From positions 21,514,001 through 21,578,000 of the forward strand of contig JBITNC010000001.1 of the NCBI GenBank assembly GCA_050084985.1: DNA of 64,000 bases. The letters are read 5' to 3'. Positions 1-12,327 of this stretch are shown here, one piece after another. Source of the DNA: Nageia nagi (taxonomy: Eukaryota > Pinophyta). The position numbers were made by a program, and so were the translations under genes. Under the pieces are notes generated by a model. The model was not told the origin of the DNA and did no database searches. It was given only the letters and a program-made list of their open reading frames with translations. Each line of letters opens with the position of its first letter. Position 1 is the first letter of the stretch.

Positions 1-1270
1 GGATAACAACATATGTAGTGCATTATAAAAAATAATATCTCAATTTTTTGATAGCAAAAATAATACCAAAGCAAAGCTTTTCCATAGGTGTGTATCTAGT
101 TTCATAATCAATAAGAGTTTTGATAAGGTAATATATATCTCTTTCTTTACTCTCATCATATTTTTGACACAACATTGCCCCCAAGGAATCTAAATTAGTT
201 GATATATAAAGATATGTTGGTTTTGCAAAATCCATATGTACTATGATAGGAGGATTTAACAAGTATTGCTTCGTATCCTCAAATATTTTTTAGCACTTTT
301 CATCCCATACAAACTTGATATCCTTTTTCAATAAATGAGTAAATGGCCTACATTTATCTCCAAGTTGGGAAATGAATCTTCTTACAAAATTTATCATACC
401 TTGAAGACTCCTTAGTTTCTTAGGTTCCTTAGGGTTGGTATGCTTACTATGGATTTTACCTTCTTAGGATCTACCTCAATACACCTTTTTGAGACCATGA
501 ATCTAAGCAATTTTCCTAAAGTAACACCAAAAGCATACTTTTGAGGTTTGAGTCCAAGCTTATCCCTTTTTAGGATTTGAAATACCTCTTTAAGGATCTT
601 TAAATGGTCTTGGCCTTACTTTTATTTGACCAAGATGTCATCAACATATACCTTTATTGATTTATGAATGTGTTAATGGAACATTGATACCATAGCCCTT
701 TGGTAAGTAGCACTTACATTAACAATCCAAATGGAATAACCTTCTAGAAAACATTTTCCCATGTGGTAGTAAAAGCAATCTTATGTTGATTATCTAAATT
801 GATTAATATTGGGTTATATCCTAAAAAATCCATCCATAAAAGATAAGGTATCATGATGATCAATACTATCCACAATCATATCAATATTAGGTAATGAAAA
901 TCATCTTTTTGACAAGCATTATTTATATCACTAAAAGCAGTACAAATCCTTATTTATCTAGAAGGTTTTATAACAATAACAATGTTAGCCATCCATTTTG
1001 AATAATTTATTAATTTAATAAATCTAACATTCAATATTTCTCTATCTCTTTCTTGACTAATAATGCCTTAGAAAGATGCATCTTTCTCAATTTTTGCTTA
1101 ATTAGTTTGGCTCCTTCCTTTAATGGTAAGTTATGCATAACAAAAGAGGGATCTAAACTAGGTATATTAACATAAGACCAAGAAAAATTCTTTTGAATTT
1201 TAATAAATTTGTTTTTGTACCTTTCTTGCTAAAGTGTTGGAAGGGTCACTTCAACTTTGACAAACCTTTG
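1..1270 (-). pseudogene. gypsy RT and RNase H (partial, broken)
   Basis: This is reverse transcriptase plus the start of the linked RNase H of the Tat-like element. The RT catalytic box reads YVDD (codons at 637-648) and is followed by ILVK. Upstream in sense direction a NACQKDDF-like motif and the GY(N)xI palm motif are visible. Sense-downstream, the open stretch 262-23 is RNase H: it begins with PTYLYIS, contains LGAMLCQ, and ends with YETRYTPMEKLCFGIIFAIKKLRYY, a classic gypsy RNase H run. Several nonsense codons and frame changes interrupt it. A 20-bp direct duplication at 1309-1348 also breaks the frame of the linker upstream of RT. Confidence 0.82.
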
Positions 1271-2249
1271 CTCATCACTTGTTCCAATATTAACATCTAC
1301 TAATTCTTGAGCTAGTAATTTTAATTCTGAGCTAGTAATTTTAATTCATTCTTCTTTTTTTTGTAGTAATGAAGGAAAATCTTCTAATCCTTGAATGTCA
1401 CATGTATCATAATCTCCTTTTTGAACCTAAAATACTTCCTTAAAATTCACTTCTTGTCTAAAAATATACAAACTCATTAATAACTTGGTTTCTATTTTTT
1501 ATTGGATATAGATAATTCTAAATGTGCCCCCAAGTATTCTAGAATATCATCATCAACAATGAGACAATCAAACTCAAGTGGTATAGTATCATCAAGCCAT
1601 ATATCTTCATCAATATCATCAAAACATTTAAGCAAAGTGCTTTTTTTTTTATAAACTTGATGGGTCCCATTATTTTCCTTGTATTGTGATCACTACCCAA
1701 TCCATTCTTATTTTTCTAAGATCCTAAAGTAGTAGGAAAAGAAGACATTCCTTGTTTTGATATACCTAAACCCCCTCCTTTGTATTTGAAATTTTCTATC
1801 ATGTAATTATGAACAAAAGGAGATGAAAATGTTTTGTCCATTACAATTTTCACATGATCCTTTTTTAATGTCTCTTAATTGAATGATATTATTTCAATCA
1901 AGCAAGATCTTCCTTCATCTCCACTATTTTCACATTGCTAATCGTATTCAAGTAGTATAATACATCATTCATGGCCTTCAATAGTAAGAGTTTTTGGTCA
2001 TCCTAAATCTTTTACAGATTTGAACAAATTAAGATTTTTGATTTTTTATGTTCCCATACCTATTTTTACAATCTAAGGCTATTTTTTTGCATTTACGATT
2101 GATGCATTATTTCCAAAGGTACATTCTCATATCTAGTATAGGTCATTGTGAATTACTCTAAGTTTATTGCATTATATAAAGCATTTAGTTTTGGATCATC
2201 TATTACAATATATATCTCATCTTAATATTCAAATTTCAATCAACCATGT

Positions 2250-2700
2250 ACTGTAATTGGAACTTCATCCATATCATGAAGCCAAGGCCTCCTTAGCAAT
2301 AGGTTATATGACAATTTTTTGTCCACAACCTGAAATTGAGTTTCAATTAATCTAACTCATGTTCTAACTAAAATTGTAGCTATCCCAACTAGCTTTTTAG
2401 ATGAATTATCATATGCTCAAATTCTAAATGTAGCTTCTTCTAATGTAAGTATCTCTACACCTTTTACTTGAAGTTGTATCAAAAAGTTGTAAGAATATAC
2501 ATTAATAGCTAATCCATTATCTACCAATATTATTTTTATCTCCCATATATATATCATAGGTGTGATATACAAAGCTATACATTCTACAAGGAGTTCTTTA
2601 CTAGGCTTTTCATATCTATAGAAAGAGATTGCATCACATTTCTTAATAGATCTTTTTTTTTCTAAAAATATGGTAGTAGACATATTTGTAGGGACTATTT
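2250..2700 (-). pseudogene. gypsy aspartic protease (broken)
   Basis: The open stretch 2683-2417 contains ILVDNGLAINVYS, the retropepsin active-site loop in the DNG form seen in Tat/Ogre-type plant elements; the second residue of the usual D-S/T-G triad is Asn here. The region continues sense-downstream with a degraded LLRRPWLHDMDEVPITVHG motif near 2330-2240, a conserved block that follows protease in these elements. Its role would be to cut the gag-pol polyprotein inside virus-like particles. Stops between the two parts make it a pseudogene. Confidence 0.7.
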
Positions 2701-2879
2701 ATTTCTTGAATAAAGTATATAATATTTCCCTATTTATTTCAAATTTAGAGATGATATCATACAAACTAATCTTGGCATGAGTTGTTTTAAATTATCCAAT
2801 CATGTTATAAGTTTTAGGATCTAGTGGGAGACTTACTTGTTTAGTAGTAACTAGATTTGGAATATGTCTTGTATGTGCC

Positions 2880-4110
2880 TTTCATAATCTAGCATATACT
2901 TTTTTATCAATTGAAACCACATTCATTATTACTTCTAGATCGAAATCTTTTTGTCAATTTGATATTACCCTTGGCCTATGAGATCTAGAATTGTTGCCTC
3001 CAAGGCCTTGCAAAAATTTGTACCATGACCTTTACTTTGATGATAAGTGCAATAAGAATCATACTTTTCCATTGGAATATTTTGATTTTGCATTGTTTTC
3101 TCTAATGGTTGTAATAAACCCCTTTTCATCAAATCTCTCATAATAAACCTTGGTTGAATTGGAAATATATGCCTTCTTTCTCTTGTTGTATCCGATATTT
3201 GTAATTTAGGTGGAAAATAGGTGTATCATCCATATTCACTATCTTTACTTCTTTCTTTGTATATGTTTTTCAATTCTCCTTAGTATAAGGAGTATATGTA
3301 TACTTAAGATCTCCTAACACAAGAAAAACCTTTTCTTTTTGCAATAATTTTTGTACTAATACCTCAAATTGAATAATTTTATTACTTAGAGCATGTAAAT
3401 TAATGGTTGGTAAAATCAAATCTTTGAATATACCATAAATTTCACTTTCATCCATTTTAATTTGAATATATTGCCATACCCTTTTGAACCTTGGGATGTA
3501 CTTCTCTATAGTTTTATTATTTCCTTGATGTATTACACATAATTTTGTAATAGTTCATTACTCTTTTGATATTATGCTTGTATTGACTAATGAAAACTTT
3601 TACCAATGAATTGAATGAATATATTGATCCCCATAGAAAATTGTAAAACCATTGACTAGCATCACCTTTTAAACTCCTTGGGCAAATTTTGATCATCAAC
3701 TTTTTCTCTGATCCCAATTTCAATAAGCACTCCTCCTATAAGCTAGTAAGATGTTTCTTTGGATATTATTCACCACTAAACATATCAAACTTGGGGGCCT
3801 TATGCTCATGAGATAGGGGATAATTCATATTTCATTCAATAAGGGTAAGATGAATATACCATCATAGTCTTCATTGATTTGTTGGATTCTATTGGTCAAT
3901 TGTGTAGCTAGTGTTGGATCTAAAACTAACTATGAACTACTACCTAAATTTTACATTAATATCACCTACTTAGTAAGATCTACCACTTGCTTTGTTAACT
4001 ATGCTATACTTTGATCTATTTTCATGCTATTAACATCCTAAAAATAGTCTTTACATGCCATTAATGATATTAGTCCCTCATAGAAATCTTTGTGAGATAT
4101 CTTTCCAGTA
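2880..4110 (-). pseudogene. gypsy gag (broken)
   Basis: This is the structural capsid polyprotein of the Tat-like element. The central capsid part (3723-3517) carries the retrotransposon-gag signature: MKICPRSLKGDA-type helix, SQWFYN, then FxSxxxLVKVFISQYKHNIK. The nucleocapsid knuckle lies at about 3000-3060 in another frame (CTYHQSKGHGTNFCK). The N-terminal third (4110-3850) looks helical, with TKQVVDLTK and QLTNRIQQI runs. Stops split all parts. The same knuckle type occurs in the gag at 26228-28500, so the two elements belong to related groups. Confidence 0.75.
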
Positions 4111-4129
4111 GGGCAAGACTAATCAAAAC

Positions 4130-5640
4130 AATGGAGTTCACTAATATGTAGACTAAAAATAATACATAAGTGATAAAATAAAGCACTATTTTCCTAAAAT
4201 ATAATATTGAATCATATATCAAAAATATGACATCGAATGAACATGATAATTAAGGTACCTTAATCGTATTCACATCATTATGAAATAATAAAGATCATAC
4301 ATCAATCACCATAGAACACCATAAGAAATGCATTCTACCAATGACCTAAGAGCATGTCGTTAGCTATGTGAAATAAGTAGATCTATGAATAGAAGCAAAC
4401 ATGCAAATAAGAAAAATGAAGGGTTTAATGAATATATGTAGAGGTGGTGTTACAAAATACTATTATTGGTCAAATAGAATGGTATTGCATGTCTTGGTCT
4501 TTTCCTATGGATCTCTATCAATACCAATTTTGTTTCCTTTGATAGTATTTTATAGCAACATTTTTATCCTCTTTGATTCTTGGGATCATTTTTCATTACA
4601 TTGTTTGTGGTGTCCTTTATTTGACACTTTTTACATCATATAATGATTCATTACATTGATTATATTTCCTTGGGTAGATTTTAATCCTTTTTTACAATAA
4701 ATATCCCTTGATGCTATAAAATAAATTATTTAATAAGTGATATTCATTTTTAGGCATCTACAAGTATAAAAGATTACATTCCAAATCTAATATTAGTGAT
4801 GATGATTACATATTTTGTTATCATGATTCTTGAAGGTTATTTTTAAAATAGTGTTATTATAAAGATTATCTAATTAATTTATAATATCTACTTCTTTTTA
4901 AGGACTATCTAATCAATAAATTATCAAGAGGATTAGGAATCTCATGATAAAGAATATTTTTGAAAGCATTTTGTGTTGATGGATTATGAAATAATTCTCT
5001 AAAGTCTCATGTAATCTCATTAAGAACCTTTATTATCTAGGCTATCTAGGAGAATGAACAGAAATGGTGGGGAAGGATTTTAATTTTAAGACTCCAAGTT
5101 TTTCCTTTTATAATCATGATTATATTTTTGTTTATTTGAAAAATATTTGGTGAGTGTAATCAAATATGCTAAGATATTTTGTCTTACCAAGGCTAGACAT
5201 CCTTAAACAAAGCCAATGTTACCACCCAATTTTTGATGAATTAATTTTTTACTTTTTTATCAAGTTAGGTATCTAAAAAAAATTATTATTTCCCTTAATA
5301 AATAAAAATACATAAAAACTTGCATAATTCAAAAAATTATGATTTTTCAAGATCACATATTTTTCATCACAAAAAGAGTTTGGATTATTGGATGGCATTT
5401 TTCACCTTGAAGGCAAGCATATATTCTAGACATTAACATAGAAGTTAGTTTTTATAAATTGTTGAATGCCATTCTTTAATTTGATTGCAAGTGCCTACCC
5501 TTAACACAAGATGGATCTTAGTCCTACTCAATCATTGAATGTCAAGTTTTGAAATCCTAGTTTCAAAACAAGTGCTCATTCTATACAATGAAAAGTGAAA
5601 TTTGATTTTTGTCAAAGCTTAAAGGTGAAATTAGTTTCAT
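4130..5640. other. AT-rich spacer, no gene recognised
   Basis: No coding signature is visible on either strand. The 5' LTR of the minus-strand gypsy element might be expected here, but I found no paired LTR, PBS or terminal TG/CA to prove it. A phrase beginning TGTTACCACCCAATTTTTG at 5218 resembles the start of some plant LTRs, but it has no partner in the window. Confidence 0.4.
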
Positions 5641-6720
5641 TTCTATGAATAAATCAAAATTTCATGAATTTTGACTATCTTTTTGCTTTCTTCAATCGTA
5701 TTGAGTTCTCACTTTACTTGGGAGTGACTAAGGGTTTTGTATGGTCATATCAATTTCCTTTCTAATTCGATGTGACTTAGGAAATTTTAGTAGTCCCACT
5801 AACATAAACATATTTTTGGATGTGACCAAGAAAATTGCTTCAATGGAATCATATTGGGAATCTACCCAACATGACTTAGGTGATTACTAGGTTGTATCGA
5901 CTGTAACTCCTAGATAATCTTACCAAAATCACCCCACCAACTCACCCTCATCTTCTGATCTAGGGCTTCAAAGACTAGATGCATGATGCATGTCCCTTGG
6001 TACATTTTACACATATAAATACCTAAGTTATTATGCACCTATCACTTTCTTGCTTCTTCCCTTATTGCATCAAAGTTTCCTTCTATATGAGAGAGACCAA
6101 AGCAATCTTATTGTTAGAATGGTCTAGTGAGCAAAATTGAAGTGAATGCATTTTTAGATATGTTAATGCTAAGTTCAAGGGTAGATTTTTGTGACTAAGA
6201 AATATCCCATAGTCACATTAAGTATATTTTCAATCTAACATGATTGAACCTATTCTTTATCATCACTAGAGAGATTTCAATATCCTATTAGACTGAAGAT
6301 CTCAATAATAGGTTTGTGATTTACCATGATCAAGCCTTTTTCCTCTTTGGTCACATTAAAACCCTTATCCCATGGAGTTTGCTTTCAACATCAAGGTGAC
6401 TAAGGGGTAAATCCATGTTGCATGTTTTTAAGGCTTGAGTTTGAAATGACTAAGGAAAATTATTATTGCACCTAATTGTAACTCAAATTTTGAGCAACTA
6501 AGGTGTATGATTGTTGCATCCAAAATTAACTTAATCTCAAACCAACCAAATGCATCTTTATTGTTGCATATATTTAGAATTTTATCCCAAATCAACTAAG
6601 GGGTTGATATAGTCACATTGAGCTTGATATTTATCCCAAAGCAACTAAGTAAAAATAATATTTGCATGTATTTTAACACTAACTTTAGTGTAACTAAGAA
6701 TTTTCCTTATTCACTTTGAA
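5640..6720. repeat. Degenerate repeat field with (C)AACTAAGG/GTGACTAAGG core
   Basis: The words gtgactaagg, gtgacttagg, gtgaccaaga, gtgactaaga, caactaagg and aactaagta recur at irregular 50-100 bp spacing, often followed by tttgcat or attgttgcat. I count about a dozen occurrences. The unit is too diverged to define a consensus by eye. It looks like an old tandem array that has drifted, lying just upstream of decayed plus-strand ORFs. Confidence 0.4.
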
Positions 6721-6834
6721 GTAGTTTTCTACTAAGATGCAATCAAATAAAAAATAGTTAAACTTTAGAAAATGAAATTTTTGATAAATTTTTGATATTA
6801 TTTTTGTTTTTGAAATGATGGCTAAGTAAATTTT

Positions 6835-7270
6835 TTGTCATTTTATAGGATAAAAAAGTTAAAGAAAAATGAAGGGGGATATACTCAAATGACAAAGAAT
6901 ATTTTCATGCAACTAAAAAATGATATAAGAGTCAAACAAAGGGCTCATTATTATGATAAGTTGGAGAACATGAGAGACCAAAAGTGGAATCATACACTAA
7001 TCCTATTATCATGTTGATAAAAGTAAATCAAATTCTAAAGGAGGTCAAAGAAGAAGATGTACTCCATTATTATGAGCTCTTTACCATCGCAATCATTTCA
7101 TTTTCTATCAATTTCCCTAATTTGATATTAGAATTTATAGAACATATATATTTTTTCTAGATATTTTTTAGGGATATCTATGGAAAGGTCACCATCAGCT
7201 TGACCAAGGAAGGCATCAAGAATGTAATGGGATGTTCAAATCAAGGCATCATATTTACACAAGAAGATGC
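6835..7270 (+). pseudogene. Decayed ORF of unknown family
   Basis: A lysine-rich open stretch (6835-7017) is followed, after a frame change, by a second readable stretch to about 7270 containing RDIYGKVTISLTKEG and NQGIIFTQED. I do not recognise the family. It lies upstream of an LTR-like block (7411-7950) and a longer decayed plus-strand ORF, and may be part of the same transposon-derived gene, but nothing proves this. Confidence 0.35.
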
Positions 7271-7410
7271 TGAATAAGTAAATAGAAGAATATAGTATCA
7301 AAAATAGGACCATTTATCTCATCCAATAATTCTTAATACCAAAACGTCATGGTATGTCTCATCAGGCTATGATGAAAGTACAAAGATGTTTCCAAGACAC
7401 TGCAAATAAA

Positions 7411-7950
7411 GTGATGCACCGTCAAACGTTCATAACTTTTGATCCGACAGTCGGATCATCTTGAAATTTTGAGGAGAGCTAGATATGGGTTTTTATCATG
7501 TGGTGGCAACCTCCTATGGGAGGCATGCATCCAAACAAAAAGTTTTCAGATTGACCTAAATCCATCATTTAGTGCCTCAAAATTAGCTTTTAGTGTTAGT
7601 TTTTAGGATTTTTCAATAAGTAGACTTTAATATCTTTTGTTGTAAGAGTTTGTTTAAGATAATAAGTGAGAGTTCCTTTAGTCCTTGTTAACTAAGCTTG
7701 CACACCAGTTTGGCCATGATCTGAGGACCTTTCTATTTAGAAGTTCATTTGTTATTTTAAAAGTTTCTATTTTTAGTAAGTGTTAGTTTTCGAATGGTTT
7801 GTGATTTTATGGAAGTGCAAGTTTTCTCTTGGCTTTATGAGCTATTGTAACGGAATTGAAAAAGGTAGCATAGATTCAGAAGAATAAAATAAGGTGTGTG
7901 TTAAAAAAAAAGTTATTCTTCCATTGGTTTGCTTGTTGTGTAAATCAATC
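7411..7950 (+). other. LTR-like block (solo LTR or 5' LTR), unpaired
   Basis: The block starts near TGATGCACCGTCAAACG and includes a GC-richer phrase on Gly/Ser-like codons, then AT-rich sequence with the word gaataaaataagg near 7880, and ends around ttgcttgttgtgtaaatca. Base composition and a polyA-signal-like word near the end resemble a plant gypsy LTR. I found no second copy or target duplication, so this is only a suggestion. Confidence 0.3.
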
Positions 7951-8089
7951 ACTTTTGGAGATTTATTTGGATCTTCTAAGGGAATTTGCACCATAAAGCT
8001 ATCAATTTCCTATGCAATATTTTGGGGAAATATTTAGATGTCAAGTTTGAGAAAGATTTTTTTGGTTTCATTTATTTAGTGAACAAAGG

Positions 8090-10650
8090 GAAGAGTATTA
8101 GATGAATCCAAATCATTAGTGATGGTATGATTACTTAGTTGAGTTAAGTAAAGAAAATGAAGACTTTATTCTACATTTCATACCTAGTTTTCCTATTGTT
8201 AAAGGGTAAAACTTGATCCTAATCTCACCATATCAAGAAAGTAATTTTCAATAATAAAGTAACAATTTATGTGGCCTATCCAAAATTCCATAAGGAGGAG
8301 GAGTGGAATTATATTTAGATGAGAATAGATGAATGTTAGTTTGCTATTTTGAAAGAACTCAAAGGAGCCAATCATGTTCCTAGAATTTCTATAAAGGCTA
8401 TAAATTTCTTAAAGAGATTTGATATTTTTTTCCTAGAGGAATCTAAAAACTCATACATCATTTTCTACAATGTCAACATTTTTCCTCTAAGCTCCTTCGC
8501 TATCTTAGCGACATAATGGTTTTCTTGAAATTTGTGAGATAAGAATTTTCCTTCCATAAGAAATTTGCAAAGGAGAAGAAAGGTGCACCAATTAAGATGC
8601 CCATAACTTATTCATACTATTGTTACAACAATTGGTTGGATGTGAAAGCTAGTAAATGTAAAATATAGGGTTATGGTTTTGAATATCATGCCCTAAACAA
8701 CTCATTATGATCCCATGGGTGTAGTCGATAAGTTCTTCTAGAAATTCTATACTTCCTATAAACACCATTTCCTTGTATTGATTGAGAAATATAGAAATAT
8801 CCTCTCAGAGTTAGAAATTAAAAATATCTTTGAGGAACTTGCCAAAGAAGAGAGAGATAAGAAGAAGAAAGTAGCTAAGGATAAGAATCATGAGAGTTTA
8901 CCAACACCTAGAGAAATTGAACAAATTGGTGAGCATGATTTTACTAAAGAGCCTAGTTTCAACCAATTTGGATTACATCATGATAAAAGCCATCAAAAAA
9001 TCCACCCAAAATATTCCATGTCTAAGATATCCATAACAACAACCTATTGCACATCCTAAAACTTAGTTTCAATATGGAGAAAGTAGTTGCACCATTGCTC
9101 CTAGAGTAGACCCTTTTTCCAATGGTAGTTCTTTGATAAGTTCAAGAAATTCAAATGTTAATCAATTAGGATTTGGTATTAATCATAATAGATCAATAAG
9201 TCATAGTGAATATGATGATGAATTGAGAAGCCATAGCAATGAGGATTAAGAAAATGATGAAGAATAAGATGAGGAGTGAGTTGAAGAAACCCTCATAGAA
9301 CATCATGATGCAAGCCAAGTTGTAGATATCCTTACAAAGGGAGATGATGAATATGTTAACATTAAATATTCTAAAGAAGAGGGTGAGATAAAAGAGAATT
9401 CCCATAATCCTTCTATGGATTCTTCTAGTATGAAATTAATTGCCACTTATTTATCTTCAACTCTAGAAGATACTAAATGTGAAGATAATATTGCATAAAT
9501 TTGTATACAACAAGAAACAAAGGGATCATAATAGATAAAATATCATCCAACCACTCAATCTAAAACCAAGAAGGCTTTTGCTCTACACAAATCCCTTAGA
9601 TCATAGAATACTCCTTCAAAATAAACATTTAAAGCTATTGGGAGTGATGGATATGGATATGGAAATGGTGATGATGATGATGAGGATAATGAGGAGAAAA
9701 GAAAGAAAAGAAGGTAAGATGAACATGATAAATATATTATCACTATTAGGGATATAGGATCTCTATACTACCTCAGTTATAAGAATTTGTTAAAGAACAT
9801 GGATATTCATGCATATCTAAGGAGGCTTGAAGAAATAAGCAATGACAATGAGGGAGAGGAGAATGTAGAAACTACAAAAGAAGTAGATCTAATTCCTAGA
9901 AAGTTATAGAGTATAATAGAATTTGGAGAAGAGATATTACATGTAAATAAACTCTCCACTAATATTAGAAAACCAAGGGATAAAATGAAAGGTAATGTTA
10001 GCATTATATAATTTGATATTGGGCCTTTGGGAACTAAATCAAATGCATATATAATTTATCAAGGAACAAAATTTCTAACAAATTTAGCATAAGAAAAAGA
10101 ATCATAAGTTAATAAGATGAAAAGGTAAGTTAAACACATGAAGAATTCATTCAAGGACTTTGAAGAATTGGGAGCTGATAAAGAAGATTTGAATTTCAAA
10201 TATAAGAGGGGTTGTGAATTAGAAAACATAATTAAGAAATTGATTAAAAAAGCAACCAAAATCTTTTCCAAAGCATATCATGACCTTGTTTATTAACTTT
10301 TAGCTTTACAAGGCTAACACTGATATCAAGAAATATGCAAACCAATAGGTAGATGAGGTGGAAAGCATTTCTAGATTTGAACATGATGAAATCAATGACA
10401 AAAGGGTGATTAACTTCTATAGAGAATTTTCATTCCATTTTTATTGGTTGTAAAATGCAAAGTCCATATGTATGCATTTCAAATACAAATCATTCAAAGT
10501 GTATAAGGAAAATTGAGATATCATTGATTTAACTAATATTTGAACTTTAGATGAATCTAACAATTGGATAAGTGATAATGAAGTTCAATAATGCCTAAAA
10601 TAGCTTCTTGAAAAGAGTTAAAAATCTAAAGCTATGGAGAAGATAACTAT
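8090..10650 (+). pseudogene. Long decayed ORF, acidic and lysine-rich, unknown family; split by the copia element
   Basis: Coding-like sequence runs almost continuously on the plus strand with shifting frames and stops. The longest clean part is 8778-9059 (IEKYRNILSELEIKNIFEELAKEERDKKKK region). Next come an acidic segment near 9200-9300 (EYDDELRSHSNED) and a Gly/Asp run near 9650-9715 (GYGNGDDDDEDNEEKRKKRR). A helical part at 10130-10290 contains NSFKDFEELGADKEDLNF. The reading appears to resume after the copia insertion at 19312 (ESYDHFLSWIT) for another ~180 bp. I do not recognise the protein. The composition (charged, helical, low complexity) would suit an extra transposon ORF or an old host gene; the choice is open. 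Confidence 0.45.
10645..10649. repeat. Target site duplication AACTA (left)
   Basis: Five bases directly before the LTR start TGTTGG at 10650 read AACTA and are repeated exactly after the other LTR at 19307-19311. Five base pairs is the usual copia duplication, so both element ends are intact. Confidence 0.93.
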
Positions 10651-12314
10651 GTTGGACTTCGAGTGACACTGAGAGGGGGGGTGAATCAGTGTATATAAAA
10701 ATAATCAATTTAAGCTTCGTAAATAAAGACAAATTAAAAGCCAGAGAAAATTGAGCAAGCACACCAAGTACATCACACAACACCAGATATAACAAGGTTC
10801 ACCAGATTGGCTACATCTCCGAACATGATTGCTTGGACTCCAATCCAAATCTAGTCATTAAAGAAAGCTTACAGATTCACAGCACCAACTATGAAGGGTA
10901 GCACCAACTACCACTTTAAATATAGCAACACCTACTGCTAGGAGCACCAACTCCAGCTATTAAGCACCCACTTGATACAACATTCAAAAAAGAGGAAGGA
11001 ATACAGTTCTAGAAGACCCTTAATGGTCTAGCTCTAATGCTCATTGTTTGATCTCTGCACATAGCTCCAAAGTAACATAGTTAAACAATCACTATCCTCT
11101 CTGCATATTCATTTGCTCACTTCACATACTCTGGATACTCCCCTCTTCCATGCTCTTCCCTCTCCACTTCACACTTCTCTACCTCTTCCACACTATTACT
11201 TCAACTCACCACATCTCTGCTCACCAATTTTTTCTAAACCTCTGATCCACTCTTCACATCCATTCCTACCAAATTGTTACATGTCAAGAAAACCATTACA
11301 CATCAAGAAAACCCCTCTCAAAACTACTCCTATCATCACACGTTATCAAAAATAAACTGAAAAGGAATCTTTATTTGTAACTACTCCTGCACTAAGAGAG
11401 TTCACTATCTGAGACTACAACTGTTGTAACTGATGAATGCTCCTCTTGTTCAAATAGAGTTGTTCAGACAAATGTAGCTCTTTCTCCACTAATTCCAGAG
11501 ATTTGATAGTATCTAATTTTTAGTTCTGGAGTCTCTTTCTATAGCCTAGAGATTGACTAGCTTATCGGATGTTTATTGTATTCACCATGATGTCATCATC
11601 TTCGGACTCTGGAAGAGAGTTCCAAGGTATCTATGTGGCCTTCCAGAATTTTCAACACCAACTGCTAATGTCATCTTCTCTAGACTCTGAAAGTAGAGTA
11701 AAACACTTCCCATGATGTTCGGACTTTTATCTTCGAACTTTTATCTCTGGAATTTTATCTTCAGACTTTTATCTCCGAACTTTTATCTCTGGACTTTTAT
11801 CTCCGAACTTTTATCTCTGAACTTTTATCTTCAGACTTTTATCTTTGTACTTTTATCTCTAGACTTTTATCTTCGGACTTTTATCTTTGAACTTTTCTCT
11901 TTGGACTTTTATCTCTAGACTTTTATCTCCAGAATTTTATCTCCGAACTTTTATCTCCGGATTTTTCTCTCTGAACTTTTATCTCCGGACTTTTATCTCT
12001 AGACTTTTATCTTCACACTTTTATCTCTAGACTTTTATTCACCCCTTGCTGACCTCATCATCTTCGCAACCTAGTTTCATTCAAAAATGTGAACATCGTT
12101 CTTCCCGTGACATCATCTTCATGCTTCCGAAATGCTCTACTCACTTTCTCCGGAACCTAATTTTTTTCACAACTGAGCTTTTATCATTTCATTCTGGAAT
12201 GCTTAATTTACTAACCTCAACTTTTCAATTCTCCTTACTGACCTCATCACCTCTGGAACCCAGTCTTTACCAAAACCATGTGTTGACAATAATGACAATC
12301 ACACATGCTCAACA
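10650..12314 (-). repeat. 3' LTR of the Sirevirus-like copia
   Basis: This is a 1665-bp LTR of exactly the same length as its partner at 17642-19306. Termini are TGTTG and CAACA. In the first ~450 bp I count 16 differences between the two LTRs, all transitions. Near the left end a short hairpin (arms ACACTGA / TCAGTGT, 10666-10672 and 10686-10692) brackets a G-run. A 14-bp tandem array lies at 11721-12040. Confidence 0.95.
11721..12040 (-). repeat. 14-bp tandem array in LTR U3, about 23 copies (3' LTR)
   Basis: The plus-strand unit is GGACTTTTATCTCY with variants. In element sense it reads RGAGATAAAAGTCC, so each copy offers a GATA core next to an AAAG (Dof-type) core. The array is 320 bp, 22.9 units. 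Both LTR copies have the same array length, so it predates this insertion. Its place in U3 would suit an enhancer, but that is inference. Confidence 0.9.
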
Positions 12315-12327
12315 ATCTCCCCCTTTG
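12315..12327 (-). promoter_or_regulatory. Polypurine tract (PPT) of the copia element
   Basis: Directly inside the 3' LTR, minus-strand sense reads AAAGGGGGAGAT and then LTR TGTTG. It would prime plus-strand DNA synthesis. Further purine blocks of similar form lie at 12375-12387, 12414-12425 and 12469-12480, matching the multiple-PPT arrangement known from Sireviruses. Confidence 0.85.

Larger units (their letters stand above)
1..4110 (-). mobile_element. Ty3/gypsy retrotransposon, Tat-like, decayed, cut by window edge
   Basis: Read on the minus strand, the order is gag (about 4110-2880), protease (2700-2250), a linker, then RT and the start of RNase H running off the left edge. Integrase and the 3' LTR would lie outside the window. 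The Tat-like assignment rests on a gag knuckle of the form C-x2-H-x3-GH-x4-C near 3000-3060, a protease with VDNG instead of DSG/DTG, and a match to the GRPWLHDMDEVP-type motif downstream of protease. Many stops and frameshifts show that it is dead. I could not define a 5' LTR to the right of gag. The lineage name is an inference from motifs. Confidence 0.8.

Noticed and set aside
11712-11918. Open frame with Phe/Leu/Tyr-rich repeats
   Set aside because: It is the 14-bp LTR array read as 14-residue periods (3 x 14 = 42 bp), not a protein.
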